This document shows positions 43,804 through 53,249 of a DNA stretch of 64,000 bases, piece by piece; positions within the stretch are counted from its first letter, which is position 1, and each line of letters begins with the position of its first letter. A program made the position numbers and the translations under genes. The notes beneath the pieces were generated by a model, which worked only from the letters and a program-made list of their open reading frames with translations, ran no database searches and was not told the DNA's origin. Source of the stretch: Asticcacaulis solisilvae. Lineage in GTDB: Bacteria; Pseudomonadota; Alphaproteobacteria; Caulobacterales; Caulobacteraceae. Where the stretch lies: NCBI RefSeq assembly GCF_017875235.1, contig NZ_JAGGMI010000007.1, forward strand, positions 1 through 64,000, given 5' to 3'.

Positions 43804-44763
43804 ATGTTACACAAGGACATGAACGCATCACGGGGCCAACAATCAGGGACGATTTCGCCGGTAGTGCTGGCGTCGATCCTGTCTGTGGTCGTGGCCTGCG
43901 TGCTGACGGTATCGAAAACGGTCGTACTTTATCTGTCGGGCTCTCCGTCGGTGCTGGCGTCGCTGACGGATTCCGCGCTGGACCTTCTGGCGTCGGTCGC
44001 CACCCTGTTCGCCGTCCGCTACGCCCGCACGCCGCCGGACAAGGAGCACCCCTTCGGTCACGGTAAGGCCGAAGCCTTCAGTGCCCTGTTCCAGGCGGCT
44101 CTGGTCTTTGCGTCGGCCGCCATCATTCTGCAGGAATGTATCCGCGATTTCGCCGACCCGCGGCCGGCCAAGGCATCGGGCCTGTCTCTGGCCGTGCTCA
44201 TTTTGTCGATCGTTTTGACGGCCGTACTGGTGTGGTTTCAGAACCGGGCATTACGTGCCGAAAACTCCGTAGCGGTGCATGGCGACCGAATGCACTATCT
44301 GACCGACTTCGTTACCAATATCGTCGCCATTATCGGTGTCGGCCTGGCGGCGCTGGGCCTTTCCATGTTCGACGCCATTGCTGGTGTGCTGATGGCGGCG
44401 TGGTTTGTCTGGGGCGCTGTCGGCGTCCTGCGCGAAGCCTCGGGTCACCTGATGGACCGGGCGCTGGAGGACAAGGATGTCGAGGCCATACGTAAACTGA
44501 CGCTTGAAGATGCACAGATCCTCGGCGTCCATGACTTGCGCACGCGCCAGGCAGGTCCCTACGTCCTGATCCAGATGCATGTCGAACTTGACCCGCAACT
44601 GACGCTCGATGCTGCTCACAGGATCATCATCGCGGCGGAAAACAGGCTCATTGAGGTCTACCCGAATGCCGATATAATCATCCATCCTGATCCAAGGGGA
44701 CTTGCCGAACCGCATGCGAGCGTGTTTCAGGATAGTCCGCCTTCGGAACAGGCGCAGGGATAA
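43804..44763 (+). CDS. Cation diffusion facilitator (FieF/ZitB-type) transporter
   Basis: Proton-coupled divalent metal efflux protein, 319 aa. Six membrane helices and a C-terminal metallochaperone-like domain are visible. The metal site is the Asp pair in TDSALDLL and His-Asp in HYLTDF, and HPFGHGKAE lies between helices 2 and 3, as in FieF. The likely substrate is Zn(II), Fe(II) or Cd(II). ATG 43804 is preferred; ATG 43819 is also possible. It is followed after 17 bases by a GST-like gene and then queG, so the three are probably one operon. Confidence 0.92.
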   Translation: MLHKDMNASRGQQSGTISPVVLASILSVVVACVLTVSKTVVLYLSGSPSVLASLTDSALDLLASVATLFAVRYARTPPDKEHPFGHGKAEAFSALFQAALVFASAAIILQECIRDFADPRPAKASGLSLAVLILSIVLTAVLVWFQNRALRAENSVAVHGDRMHYLTDFVTNIVAIIGVGLAALGLSMFDAIAGVLMAAWFVWGAVGVLREASGHLMDRALEDKDVEAIRKLTLEDAQILGVHDLRTRQAGPYVLIQMHVELDPQLTLDAAHRIIIAAENRLIEVYPNADIIIHPDPRGLAEPHASVFQDSPPSEQAQG

Positions 44764-44780
44764 CGCCAAAGGGACCTTGG

Positions 44781-45482
44781 ATGACCGCCTATTCGCGCCA
44801 GCTCTACCATTTCGCCTTCGATCCCCATTCCCGCGCCGTTCGACTGGCGCTTGGCGAAAAGAAGCTGGCGTTCGAGGAAAGCAATGTCCGCTACTGGGAG
44901 CCGGACGACACGATCCTGCGCCTGAACCCGTCGGGCCTGCTGCCGATCCTGGTCGAAACGCCCGAGCCGGGTTCGATCGGCCAGACGCATAAGGTGTGCG
45001 AAGACCGCGCGATTCTTGAGCATCTTGAAGAGTGCTACAAGGAGCCGGCGCTGTGGCCGTCCAACGTCAACGAACGCGCCGAGGCCCGCCGGCTAACCGG
45101 CTGGTTTGACCGCAAGTTCGATTACGAAGTCAACGCCCTGCTGCTGCACGAAAAGATGGAGAAGCGGCTGATGGGGCGTGGGGCGCCGGATATCGCTTCA
45201 ATGCGCGCCGGTCGCGAGGCGCTGAAGGACCATCTGCGCTATTTCGAAAGCCTGCTCCAGGTGCGCAACTGGCTGGCGGGCCATTCGCTGTCCTATGCCG
45301 ACTTCGCCGCGGCGGGCCAGCTAAGCGTGCTCGACTATCTCGATGAGATCAACTGGTCGCGTTACCCGGCGCTCAAGACGTGGTACATGGTCATCAAGTC
45401 GCGGCCCTGCTTCCGGCCGCTGCTGAACGACAAGATGCCGGGTGTGCCGGCGTCGGCGCATTACCGGGAGCTGGATTTTTAG
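44781..45482 (+). CDS. Glutathione S-transferase family protein
   Basis: 233 aa. The N-terminal thioredoxin-like domain (residues 1-85) begins MTAYSRQLYHFAFDPHSRAVRLALGEKKLAFEE and has the cis-proline site LNPSGLLPIL. A helical C-terminal domain follows (about 95-225). Substrate unknown; the family ranges from detoxifying enzymes to stringent starvation proteins. It has AAGGGA upstream and sits between a metal-efflux CDF gene and queG. The GST-queG neighbourhood is often conserved in alphaproteobacteria, but the link is not explained. Confidence 0.85.
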   Translation: MTAYSRQLYHFAFDPHSRAVRLALGEKKLAFEESNVRYWEPDDTILRLNPSGLLPILVETPEPGSIGQTHKVCEDRAILEHLEECYKEPALWPSNVNERAEARRLTGWFDRKFDYEVNALLLHEKMEKRLMGRGAPDIASMRAGREALKDHLRYFESLLQVRNWLAGHSLSYADFAAAGQLSVLDYLDEINWSRYPALKTWYMVIKSRPCFRPLLNDKMPGVPASAHYRELDF

Positions 45483-45503
45483 TTCGATGCTGGGAACAAG
45501 GGA

Positions 45504-46763
45504 ATGAGTAGCGACTCGCCCTCCCCATTCATGGGGAGGGGGGACCGCCGTCAGGCGGTGGGCGGGGCCGCCGCCGGTCAAGCCCCCTCCATCACTTCGT
45601 GTTCCCCCTCCTTCGCTAACGCGGTGGCGGAGAAAAAGCTTGCCAATGCCATCCGTGAGGAAGCCTTGGCGCTCGGCTTTTCAGCCGCGCGCTTTGCCGC
45701 GCTTCCGGATGTGTGGGGCGCGGCAGATCGGCTGACCGCCTTTATCGACGCGGGCTTCCACGGCGATATGCAGTGGATGGAGGAGACGCACGAGCGCCGC
45801 CGCCATCCGCGCAATATGTGGAGCGACGCCAAGGGCGCGCTGGTCCTGGCCTATAATTACGGGCCCGACAGCGATCCGCGCGAAGGGCTGGCCCGGCCCG
45901 AGGCCGCGAACCTGAGCGTCTATGCGCGCGGTGACGACTATCACGAACTGATCAAGAAGAAGCTGAAAACCCTGGCGACATGGATCGTGGGCCAGACCGG
46001 CTGCGAGTTGAAGGTGTTTGTCGATACGGCGCCGTTGATGGAAAAGCCGCTGGCGCAGTTGGCAGGGCTGGGCTGGCAGGGCAAGCATACCAATCTGGTA
46101 TCGCGTGAGCTGGGCTCATGGTTTTTTTTAGGGGTTATCCTGTTCGACCGGGTCTTGGGCGACGATGGTGCCGAGCGCGATCATTGCGGCTCGTGCTCGG
46201 CGTGTCTCACTGCTTGCCCGACCGATGCCTTTGTCGGGCCGTACCAGCTGGATGCGCGCAAATGTTTGTCGTACCTGACGATCGAACTGCGCGGTCCGTG
46301 GCCTGAACGGTTCCGGCATCAGATGGGCAACCGCATCTATGGTTGCGATGATTGCCTGGCGGCGTGTCCGTGGAACAAGTTCGCGCAAGCGTCGCAGGAT
46401 ATGAAGTTGCAGGCGCGCGAGGGTTTTACCGGGCTGAAACTGACGGAGTTGACGAAGCTGAGTGACGCAGAGTTCCGAGCGCTGTTCAGCAAGTCGGCGA
46501 TCAAGCGGATCGGGCGGGAATCCTTCCTGCGCAACGTGAATTACGCGCTCGGTAATGCTGGTAAGGCTTCGCAAGACCCGGAAATCGAAGCGGCGCTACT
46601 GCAGATTCTGGCCGATGACAGTGCTGTGGTGCGCGGGTCTGCGGTGTGGGGGTTGAAGCAGGTGTTGTCGGAAGACGCGTTTGCCGAGCTGCGGGACCGG
46701 TACGTTGTGAGTGAGGGTGATGAAGCCGTTCGAGCGGAATGGGCAGGCGATTATGCACGCTGA
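45504..46763 (+). CDS. queG: Epoxyqueuosine reductase QueG with repeat-derived N-terminus
   Basis: Last step of queuosine biosynthesis in tRNA: reduction of epoxyqueuosine by a cobalamin- and iron-sulfur-containing enzyme. The 419-aa frame has the domain with VDTAPLMEKPLAQLAGLGWQGKHTNLVSRELGSWFFLG, two four-cysteine clusters (CGSCSACLTACPTDAF and CDDCLAACPW) and a C-terminal HEAT-like region. Conserved sequence starts only near residue 45 (LANAIREEALALGFSAARFAAL). The preceding codons come from the 54-base palindromic repeat at 45516-45569. ATG 45504 has GGGAA eight bases upstream. GTG 45624 would give a normal 379-aa protein but has no Shine-Dalgarno sequence. Confidence 0.9.
   Translation: MSSDSPSPFMGRGDRRQAVGGAAAGQAPSITSCSPSFANAVAEKKLANAIREEALALGFSAARFAALPDVWGAADRLTAFIDAGFHGDMQWMEETHERRRHPRNMWSDAKGALVLAYNYGPDSDPREGLARPEAANLSVYARGDDYHELIKKKLKTLATWIVGQTGCELKVFVDTAPLMEKPLAQLAGLGWQGKHTNLVSRELGSWFFLGVILFDRVLGDDGAERDHCGSCSACLTACPTDAFVGPYQLDARKCLSYLTIELRGPWPERFRHQMGNRIYGCDDCLAACPWNKFAQASQDMKLQAREGFTGLKLTELTKLSDAEFRALFSKSAIKRIGRESFLRNVNYALGNAGKASQDPEIEAALLQILADDSAVVRGSAVWGLKQVLSEDAFAELRDRYVVSEGDEAVRAEWAGDYAR
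45516..45569 (+). repeat. 54-bp palindromic repeat, copy C, inside the queG frame
   Basis: Identical at 54 of 54 positions to 23482-23535. It is open in the queG frame and would be translated as [18 protein letters not shown] if ATG 45504 is used. Confidence 0.9.
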
Positions 46764-46768
46764 AAGAA

Positions 46769-46896
46769 GCCCCTCAGCCTCGCCGGCAGGCACCCAACCC
46801 TCTCCCCGCAAGCAGGGAGAGGGGGCTATGAAGCGACCAATGCTTAGCCTTAAGTCCCCTCTCCCCGCTTGCGGGGAGAGGGTTAGGGTGAGGGGC
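46769..46896. repeat. Inverted pair of CCCTCTCCCCGC elements
   Basis: Two copies of one element face each other. Each has GCCCCTCA at its outer end (46769 and, reversed, 46889-46896) and a CCTCTCCCC/GGGGAGAGG hairpin. It ends 20 bases before the next start codon, and the Shine-Dalgarno GCGAGG lies just outside it. Confidence 0.8.
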
Positions 46897-46915
46897 ATTA
46901 CGGGCGAGGCAACGC

Positions 46916-47872
46916 ATGCCCACCTTTAGCCTGATCATCCTGAGCTACAACAGCGGTGCCTATATCGAACGTTGCCTCGACGCCACGACGGCGTTGGGCG
47001 CCGATGAGGTCATTCTCGCCGACAACGGCTCGAATGATATGGACCTCGACGCGCTGCGGGCGAAATATCCCACCATCAAAATCATCGATAACGGCGGCAA
47101 TCTCGGTTTCGCCGAAGGCAATAACCGCGCAGCCGCCATGGCCACCGGCGACTGGCTGGGCTTTATCAATCCCGATGCCTTTGCCGAGCCCGGCTGGCTC
47201 GACGCCATGCGCGTTGCCATCCGAAACCATCCCGACACGGCCATGTTCACGGCCTTGCAGATCGAGGACAATGATCCCTCACGCCTCGACGGCCTTGGCG
47301 ACAGCCTGACCTTTTTCGGCTTTCCGTATCGCTCGGGCTTTGGCCAGCACTTGCCGCAGCAGGTCCAAGCATGCGAAACCTTTTCCCCGTGTGGCGCAGC
47401 CTTCGTCATCCGCGCTGACCTCTATCGACAGCTGGGTGGCTTCGATGAATGCTTTTTCTGTTATTGCGAAGACGCGGACCTCGGCTTCCGCGCCCGGCTG
47501 CTCGGCCACAGCTGCCAGTTGGTCCCCGAAGCCCGCATCCGCCATATCGGATCGGCGGCGCTAGGCGTGCGCTCGGACTTTGCACTCTATCACGGCTATC
47601 GCAACCGCATCTGGCTTTACGCCAAGAACATGCCCCTTAGCCTGCTTATCCTGACCCTGCCGGTTCATGCCGTGGTCACATGCCTGGGCGCGGCCAAGGA
47701 CACGTTGAAAGGCAAGGGTGGCCTGGTGTGGAAGGCCATAAGTGATGCTTTTGCCGGCATGGGACCAATTCTTCGCGACCGCAAAAAAATTCAGGCGGAA
47801 CGTCGAATCGGCGCTTTACGGCTGGCGAAAGTTTTGACATGGAACCCCCTGACGATTGCCCGGCGTGGCTAG
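46916..47872 (+). CDS. Family 2 glycosyltransferase, rhamnosyltransferase-like
   Basis: 318 aa, GT-A fold. The N-terminal strand is FSLIILSYNSGAYIERCL, NDP-sugar contacts are ADNGSNDMD and GNLGFAEGNNRA, the metal-binding motif is INPDAF (replacing DXD), and the acceptor site is FCYCEDADLGFRARLLG. The C-terminal basic segment is amphipathic. Sequence style matches WbbL/rhamnosyltransferase enzymes of envelope polysaccharide assembly, but the sugar is not determined. It has GCGAGG upstream and begins right after an inverted repeat pair. pgi follows 34 bases later. Confidence 0.88.
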   Translation: MPTFSLIILSYNSGAYIERCLDATTALGADEVILADNGSNDMDLDALRAKYPTIKIIDNGGNLGFAEGNNRAAAMATGDWLGFINPDAFAEPGWLDAMRVAIRNHPDTAMFTALQIEDNDPSRLDGLGDSLTFFGFPYRSGFGQHLPQQVQACETFSPCGAAFVIRADLYRQLGGFDECFFCYCEDADLGFRARLLGHSCQLVPEARIRHIGSAALGVRSDFALYHGYRNRIWLYAKNMPLSLLILTLPVHAVVTCLGAAKDTLKGKGGLVWKAISDAFAGMGPILRDRKKIQAERRIGALRLAKVLTWNPLTIARRG

Positions 47873-47906
47873 TGATCGGGCGTTTTGAAAATTATTAGGA
47901 GCTGCC

Positions 47907-49520
47907 ATGTCCAGCACTGCCCTCGACGCCCTCAAGACCCAGGCCTTTGTCGATACCAACGCCCGGATCGTCGATCAGTTCCGCACCGATCCGGATCGCC
48001 TGTCGCGCATGAGCCTCGACATCTGCGGCCTCTATATCGACGTCTCCAAGCAGAGCTGGTCGAAGTCCGGTTTCGACCGCGCCATTGAACTGTTCGAAAA
48101 GTCTGGCCTGGTCGAAGCGCGCGAAAAGATGTGGACCGGCAAGGCGATCAACGTTTCAGAGGACCGCGCCGTCCTGCACGTCGCCCTGCGCGACAACGAC
48201 GCTGAAAACAAGCGCCTGCGCGGCGACGAGATCGCCCACGACGTCAAGTCGGCGCGCGACGCCATGCGCGACTATGCCGGCGCTATCCGTTCGGGCGCGA
48301 TCACTGGTGCGACCGGCAAGGCCTTCAAGACCATCATCCATATCGGCATCGGCGGCTCCGACCTCGGCCCGCGCCTGGTTTTCCAGGGGCTGACGGCGCT
48401 GAACCCGCAGATCGACATCCGCTTCGTCGCCAATGTCGACGGCTCGGAACTGGCGCTGGCACTCGCCGGCCTCGATCCGGAAGAGACGCTTGTCATCGCC
48501 GTGTCGAAGACCTTCACGACCCAGGAAACGCTTGCCAACTTCCTTGCCGCCCGCGACTGGCTAGTGAAGGGCCTCGGCGAAGACGGCGCGAAAAAACATC
48601 TCGCCGCCGTCTCGGCCGCACCGGACAAGACCGGTGCCTATGGCATCGCGCCCGACCGCGTCTTCGGTTTCAAGGACTGGGTTGGCGGCCGCTATTCGCT
48701 GTGGTCGGCCGTATCGCTGTCGGTCATCATCGCGCTCGGCTACGACATCTATGAGCGCCTGCTGACGGGCGCCCGTCAGATGGACCAGCACTTCCTGACC
48801 GCTCCGTTCGAAAAGAACGCGCCTGTCCTGCTGGCTGCCGCCCAGGTCTATAACCGTATCGGCCTCGATCGCCCCAGCCGCGCTGTCATCCCTTACGTCC
48901 ACCGCCTGCGCCGCCTGGCCGCCTTCCTGCAGCAGCTGGAAATGGAATCGAACGGCAAGCGCACCTCGCCGCACGGCGACCTGCTGGACATGAAGACCTG
49001 CCCGGTCGTCTTCGGCGACGAAGGCACCAATGCCCAGCACGCCTTCTTCCAGATGCTGCACCAGTCCGAGGACGTCGTGCCGCTGGAATTCATCGCCGTC
49101 CAGTCGAACCCCGAAGCGTCGGACGACATGCAGAAGAAGCTGTTGTCGAACGTCATCGCCCAGGGCGAAGCTTTCATGGTCGGCAAGTCGATGGAGACCT
49201 CGGAAGCTGAGTGCCGTTCCCTGGGCTTCGACGACGCCAAGACCGCCCAGATCGCGCCGCAGAAGGTCTGCCCGGGCAACAAGCCATCCACCCTGGTCCT
49301 GCTCGACGCCCTGACGCCGGAAACGCTCGGTGCGCTTCTGGCCCTTTATGAGCACAAGACCTTTGCCGAGGGCATCGTCATGGGCCTGAACAGCTTCGAC
49401 CAATGGGGTGTGGAACTGGGCAAGACCCTGGCCAATGCCGTCCTCAAGGATTTCGCCGCTGCCGAGCCAGCCGAGCACGATCCGTCGACCGCCGCTCTGA
49501 TCAAGCGCGTGAAGGGCTGA
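47907..49520 (+). CDS. pgi: Glucose-6-phosphate isomerase
   Basis: Interconverts glucose-6-phosphate and fructose-6-phosphate, 537 aa, full length. The family signatures are IHIGIGGSDLGPRLV, DWVGGRYSLWSAVSLS with the substrate-binding Ser/Arg, ESNGKRT and NSFDQWGVELGK, and the catalytic Glu/His/Lys are in the expected context. AGGAG lies six bases before ATG 47907. High use of GC-rich optimal codons suggests strong expression. In this window it links glucose released by the GH97/GH15 enzymes to central metabolism. Confidence 0.98.
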   Translation: MSSTALDALKTQAFVDTNARIVDQFRTDPDRLSRMSLDICGLYIDVSKQSWSKSGFDRAIELFEKSGLVEAREKMWTGKAINVSEDRAVLHVALRDNDAENKRLRGDEIAHDVKSARDAMRDYAGAIRSGAITGATGKAFKTIIHIGIGGSDLGPRLVFQGLTALNPQIDIRFVANVDGSELALALAGLDPEETLVIAVSKTFTTQETLANFLAARDWLVKGLGEDGAKKHLAAVSAAPDKTGAYGIAPDRVFGFKDWVGGRYSLWSAVSLSVIIALGYDIYERLLTGARQMDQHFLTAPFEKNAPVLLAAAQVYNRIGLDRPSRAVIPYVHRLRRLAAFLQQLEMESNGKRTSPHGDLLDMKTCPVVFGDEGTNAQHAFFQMLHQSEDVVPLEFIAVQSNPEASDDMQKKLLSNVIAQGEAFMVGKSMETSEAECRSLGFDDAKTAQIAPQKVCPGNKPSTLVLLDALTPETLGALLALYEHKTFAEGIVMGLNSFDQWGVELGKTLANAVLKDFAAAEPAEHDPSTAALIKRVKG

Positions 49521-49590
49521 ACATTATCTAAAGTTCACTTGTAAGGCGTCCCGATCTCTCGCTACTGTTGCACCGAGAGGGAGAGACGCC

Positions 49591-51021
49591 ATGGCCATGA
49601 CGCGCCGCACGACCGCCGGAGGCCTGATCCTGGCTGCCAGCCTGTTCGGATTTTCAGTGCGGGCCGCTGAGCCGCCGTCACCAGACGTCATAGGCACCTG
49701 GTCGGGACGGCTGAATGCCGGAGCGGTATCACTGCGGCTGCGTCTGATCATTACTGACGCCAGGACAGCAAAGGTCATCAGCCTCGACCAGGGCAATGCC
49801 GAAATTCCGGCGAGCAAGGTTGAGATCAGCGGTACATCGATCGTGCTGGAGTTCAAGTCGATCGGCGGTAGGTTCGAAGGCAGGCTGAAAGGCCGCGATA
49901 CGATCGAAGGCGTGTTTACGCAAGGCGGCGCCATACCTATCACCATGAAGCGCGGCGAGGCCATAGACGATGTCCCGCCGGCCGAGCCCCTGACCCAGGC
50001 CGTCCTGAATGACGCCCGCCGCAATGCGCGCGCCCCCGGAATGATCGCCGGCTGGCAGAAGCGCGGCGGCGCCAGCGTCATCCTGTGCGACGGCATGCGG
50101 TCAGCCGAGGCCGCTACGCCGGTGACTGTTGATGACCGCTGGCACTGGGGCTCGATCACCAAGTCGATGACGGCGACCGTGGCGGCGCGCCTGGTCGAAG
50201 CGGGCGAGATCAAGTGGACCGCGACCGTGGGTGAGATGCTTGGATCAAAAGGTAAGATTCGCAGTGAATATAAGGCTGTTACCCTGCTGCACCTGCTGAG
50301 CCATCGCGGCGGCCTTCAGCCCAACCTCAACCCGGCGGCCATGCTGTTCTATACGCGCGACGCCCTGCCCGATGCGCGCGCCGAACGCCTGCGTTATGCC
50401 CTGGCAGCGCTCGATCAAAAGCCGGCGGCAGGACTGGCCGAGCAGATGATCTACAGCAATAACGGCTTCATCGTTGCCGGCGCCATGCTGGAGGCGGTGA
50501 CGGGTAAGCCGTGGGAATCCCTGATCCAGGCCAAGCTGTTCGGCCCGCTAGGGTTGAACACGGCCGGTTTCGGGGCGCCCGGAACTCTCGGCAAGATCGA
50601 TCAGCCGCTTGGCCACAGCGTACAAGGCGAGCGTCGCGTGCCGGCCAAGGTCGGGCCGGGAGCGTGGAATGACAATCCGACGGCGCTGGGGCCCGCGGGC
50701 CGCGTGCATATGTCGGTGGGCGACATGTTGGCCTATCTGGCGGCCCATCGCGATCAGCCGGAAGTCTATTTGAAGCCCGACAGCTGGGCCAAGCTGCATA
50801 CACCGCCGTTCGGTGGCGACTATGCGCTGGGCTGGATGGTGAAGAGCGACGGCACGCTGTGGCATAATGGCTCCAATACCTTGTGGTATGCCGAGGCCCT
50901 GTTCAATCCGAAGACAGGCATTGCCGCGGCTGCGGCGGCCAATGACGCCGCGCCACAGACCCAGGCAGCCGTCAGCAAGGTGGCCGCGGGCGCGGCTGCG
51001 GCGGGGCTGGCCAGCGGATAA
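49591..51021 (+). CDS. Secreted serine hydrolase, beta-lactamase-related
   Basis: The product (476 aa) has a signal peptide (RRTTAGGLILAASLFGFSVRAAE; the Arg pair could serve Tat). An N-terminal beta-barrel-like domain spans about residues 30-130. The serine beta-lactamase-like domain follows, with Ser188-Ile-Thr-Lys191 (SITK), YSNNG and a terminal HNGSN motif. Substrate unknown; candidates include esterase, D-aminopeptidase and carboxypeptidase. ATG 49597 is an alternative start two codons in. It resembles 700-1947 in fold only, not as a recent duplicate. Confidence 0.85.
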   Translation: MAMTRRTTAGGLILAASLFGFSVRAAEPPSPDVIGTWSGRLNAGAVSLRLRLIITDARTAKVISLDQGNAEIPASKVEISGTSIVLEFKSIGGRFEGRLKGRDTIEGVFTQGGAIPITMKRGEAIDDVPPAEPLTQAVLNDARRNARAPGMIAGWQKRGGASVILCDGMRSAEAATPVTVDDRWHWGSITKSMTATVAARLVEAGEIKWTATVGEMLGSKGKIRSEYKAVTLLHLLSHRGGLQPNLNPAAMLFYTRDALPDARAERLRYALAALDQKPAAGLAEQMIYSNNGFIVAGAMLEAVTGKPWESLIQAKLFGPLGLNTAGFGAPGTLGKIDQPLGHSVQGERRVPAKVGPGAWNDNPTALGPAGRVHMSVGDMLAYLAAHRDQPEVYLKPDSWAKLHTPPFGGDYALGWMVKSDGTLWHNGSNTLWYAEALFNPKTGIAAAAAANDAAPQTQAAVSKVAAGAAAAGLASG

Positions 51022-51077
51022 CGCATTGACCCAACGCGTCATTCGCTTTCTAATGTGGATAAGAACAGGCGAGTGAC

Positions 51078-53249
51078 GTGTCAGGACAATCCCACAAACC
51101 CACGGTCGGCGGTGGCGCCAAGAAGGTGCTTTATGCGCTGCAAACCGCGACGCGTATCGGGCTAGACAACACCGCCAAGGCGCTGACGGCGAAGAATACC
51201 TGCAAGGCGTGCGGGCTTGGCATGGGCGGTCAGAAGGGCGGGATGACCAACGAATCCGGTGACTTCCCGTCGGTATGCAACAAGTCGATCCAGGCGCAAT
51301 CGACCGACATCCAGCCAGGCGTTCCGCTCGAAGTCCTGACGCATCCCTTGACGGACCTTCATGAGCTGGATGGTCATGAACTGGAGCATCTCGGGCGGCT
51401 GGCCTTTCCGATCTATAAGCCCGCGGGCGCCGATCGCTTCGAAGCCATAGATTGGGACGCGGCGCTCGATCTGGCGGCGGCGCGGTTCAAGGCAACTTCG
51501 CCGGATCGCAGCTTCTTCTATTCGTCCGGCCGGTCGTCGAACGAGGCTGGGTTCGTGTTGCAATTGCTGGCACGCGCCTATGGCACCAACAATGTCAATA
51601 ACTGCTCCTACTACTGCCATCAGGCGACGGGGGTGGGTTTAGGCACGACCATCGGCACGGGGACGTCGACGGTCGAACTGGAAGACCTTGACCGCTGCGA
51701 TTTCGTCATGGTCATTGGCGCCAATCCGTCGTCCAACCACCCGCGCTTTATCCATAAGCTGAAAGGCGTGCGCGACCGGGGCGGCGAGGTCGTCATCCTC
51801 AATCCCGCCAAGGAGCCGGGACTGGTGCGTTTTGCCATCCCGAAAAGTCCCAAGTCGATGCTGAAAGGCGGCGATTTCATTGCCTCGGACTATCTGCAGC
51901 CGCGCATCGGCTCAGATCTGGCGCTGCTGAAGGGGCTGGCCAAGGCCGTGCTGGAAATCGGCGCGCAGGATGACGGTTTTATCGCCGGTCATACTTTGGA
52001 GTTTGAGGCATTCCGCGATGATATCGCCGCAACATCATGGCCGGAAATCGAAGCCCGGACAGGGCTGGCGCAGGCCGACATCGTCCGCGTGGCAGCGCTC
52101 TATTCGAAAGCCAAGGAGGCCGTCGTCGCCTGGGGCATGGGCATTACCCATCACCTGAACGGCAGCGACAATGTCGAATATATCGCTAATCTGGCCCTGC
52201 TGCGCGGTCAGATCGGCCGGCCGGGTGCCGGGCTTTTGCCCTTACGCGGACATTCCAATGTTCAGGGCATCGGTACGATCGGCGTTAAGCCGGTGCTGGC
52301 CGCCGAGGTGCTGAAACGCATGGAAGAGGCGTTCGGCGTCACGCTTCCAAAAGGCGGCGGCATGGACACCATGTCGTGCATGAAGGCGGCGCATGATGGG
52401 CGCATCGACGCGGCGATGATGATGGGCGGCAATCTCTATGAAGCCAATCCCGACAGCCGGTTTGCGGGTGAGGCTTTTGAGCGCATCGGCTTCAAGCTCT
52501 ATTTGACGACGACGCTCAATCGCGGCCATGTCAATGGGCTGGGCGACGGCGAGGTGCTGATCCTGCCGGTGACGGCGCGCGACGAGGAATGGCAACCGAC
52601 GACGCAGGAATCGATGTTCAACTTTGTCCGCCTGTCCGATGGCGGCATCCGGCGCTTAAGGACCGTGCGGCCGGAAAGCGATATCCTGTGCGACCTGGCG
52701 GCGCGGCTGCTGGATACGCCGATCGACTTTCAGGCTTTCAAACAGCACCGCACCATTCGCGAAGCCATTGCGCGCATCGTTCCAGGTATGGAAGAGCTGG
52801 CCGATATCGATGTGGCGCGCCAGGAATTCCATGTGCGTGGCCGCTTGCTGCATACGCCGGACTTTCACACGCCATCCGGCAAGGCGCACTTTGTCGTGCG
52901 GCCATTGCCGCCGCGCTCAGAGGCGGAACTGCTGCTCAGCACGATCCGCTCGGAAGGCCAGTTCAACACTATCATCTATGAGCGCACCGACAGCTATCGC
53001 GGCAAGATCGGGCGGTGGAGCATCATGATGAATGCCGAAGACATGCTGGCGCGCGGCTTAAGCGATGGCGATGTGGCGACCGTCGAATCCGATCATGGCG
53101 TGATGGAAAACGTGAAGGTGCACGCCTTCGACGTGGCGCGCGGCGGTATCCTGGCCTACTTCCCGGAAGCCAATGTGCTGACCGGCACCCAAGTCGATCC
53201 ACGCAGCAAGACACCGGCGTTCAAGGCAACGCCGGTGCGGATCCGCTGA
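51078..53249 (+). CDS. FdhF/YdeP-family molybdopterin oxidoreductase
   Basis: 723 aa, member of the DMSO reductase superfamily close to E. coli YdeP, with bis-MGD cofactor binding. The N-terminal cysteines are NTCKACGLGMGG with another Cys in PSVCNKS, fewer than in a full four-cysteine cluster. The cofactor blocks are FFYSSGRSSNEAGF, VNNCSYYCHQATGVGL and LRGHSNVQGIGTIG. There is no signal peptide, so it is cytoplasmic. YdeP is linked to acid resistance in E. coli, but its reaction is unknown, and the same holds here. It ends directly against the convergent FKBP gene with no terminator. Confidence 0.9.
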   Translation: MSGQSHKPTVGGGAKKVLYALQTATRIGLDNTAKALTAKNTCKACGLGMGGQKGGMTNESGDFPSVCNKSIQAQSTDIQPGVPLEVLTHPLTDLHELDGHELEHLGRLAFPIYKPAGADRFEAIDWDAALDLAAARFKATSPDRSFFYSSGRSSNEAGFVLQLLARAYGTNNVNNCSYYCHQATGVGLGTTIGTGTSTVELEDLDRCDFVMVIGANPSSNHPRFIHKLKGVRDRGGEVVILNPAKEPGLVRFAIPKSPKSMLKGGDFIASDYLQPRIGSDLALLKGLAKAVLEIGAQDDGFIAGHTLEFEAFRDDIAATSWPEIEARTGLAQADIVRVAALYSKAKEAVVAWGMGITHHLNGSDNVEYIANLALLRGQIGRPGAGLLPLRGHSNVQGIGTIGVKPVLAAEVLKRMEEAFGVTLPKGGGMDTMSCMKAAHDGRIDAAMMMGGNLYEANPDSRFAGEAFERIGFKLYLTTTLNRGHVNGLGDGEVLILPVTARDEEWQPTTQESMFNFVRLSDGGIRRLRTVRPESDILCDLAARLLDTPIDFQAFKQHRTIREAIARIVPGMEELADIDVARQEFHVRGRLLHTPDFHTPSGKAHFVVRPLPPRSEAELLLSTIRSEGQFNTIIYERTDSYRGKIGRWSIMMNAEDMLARGLSDGDVATVESDHGVMENVKVHAFDVARGGILAYFPEANVLTGTQVDPRSKTPAFKATPVRIR

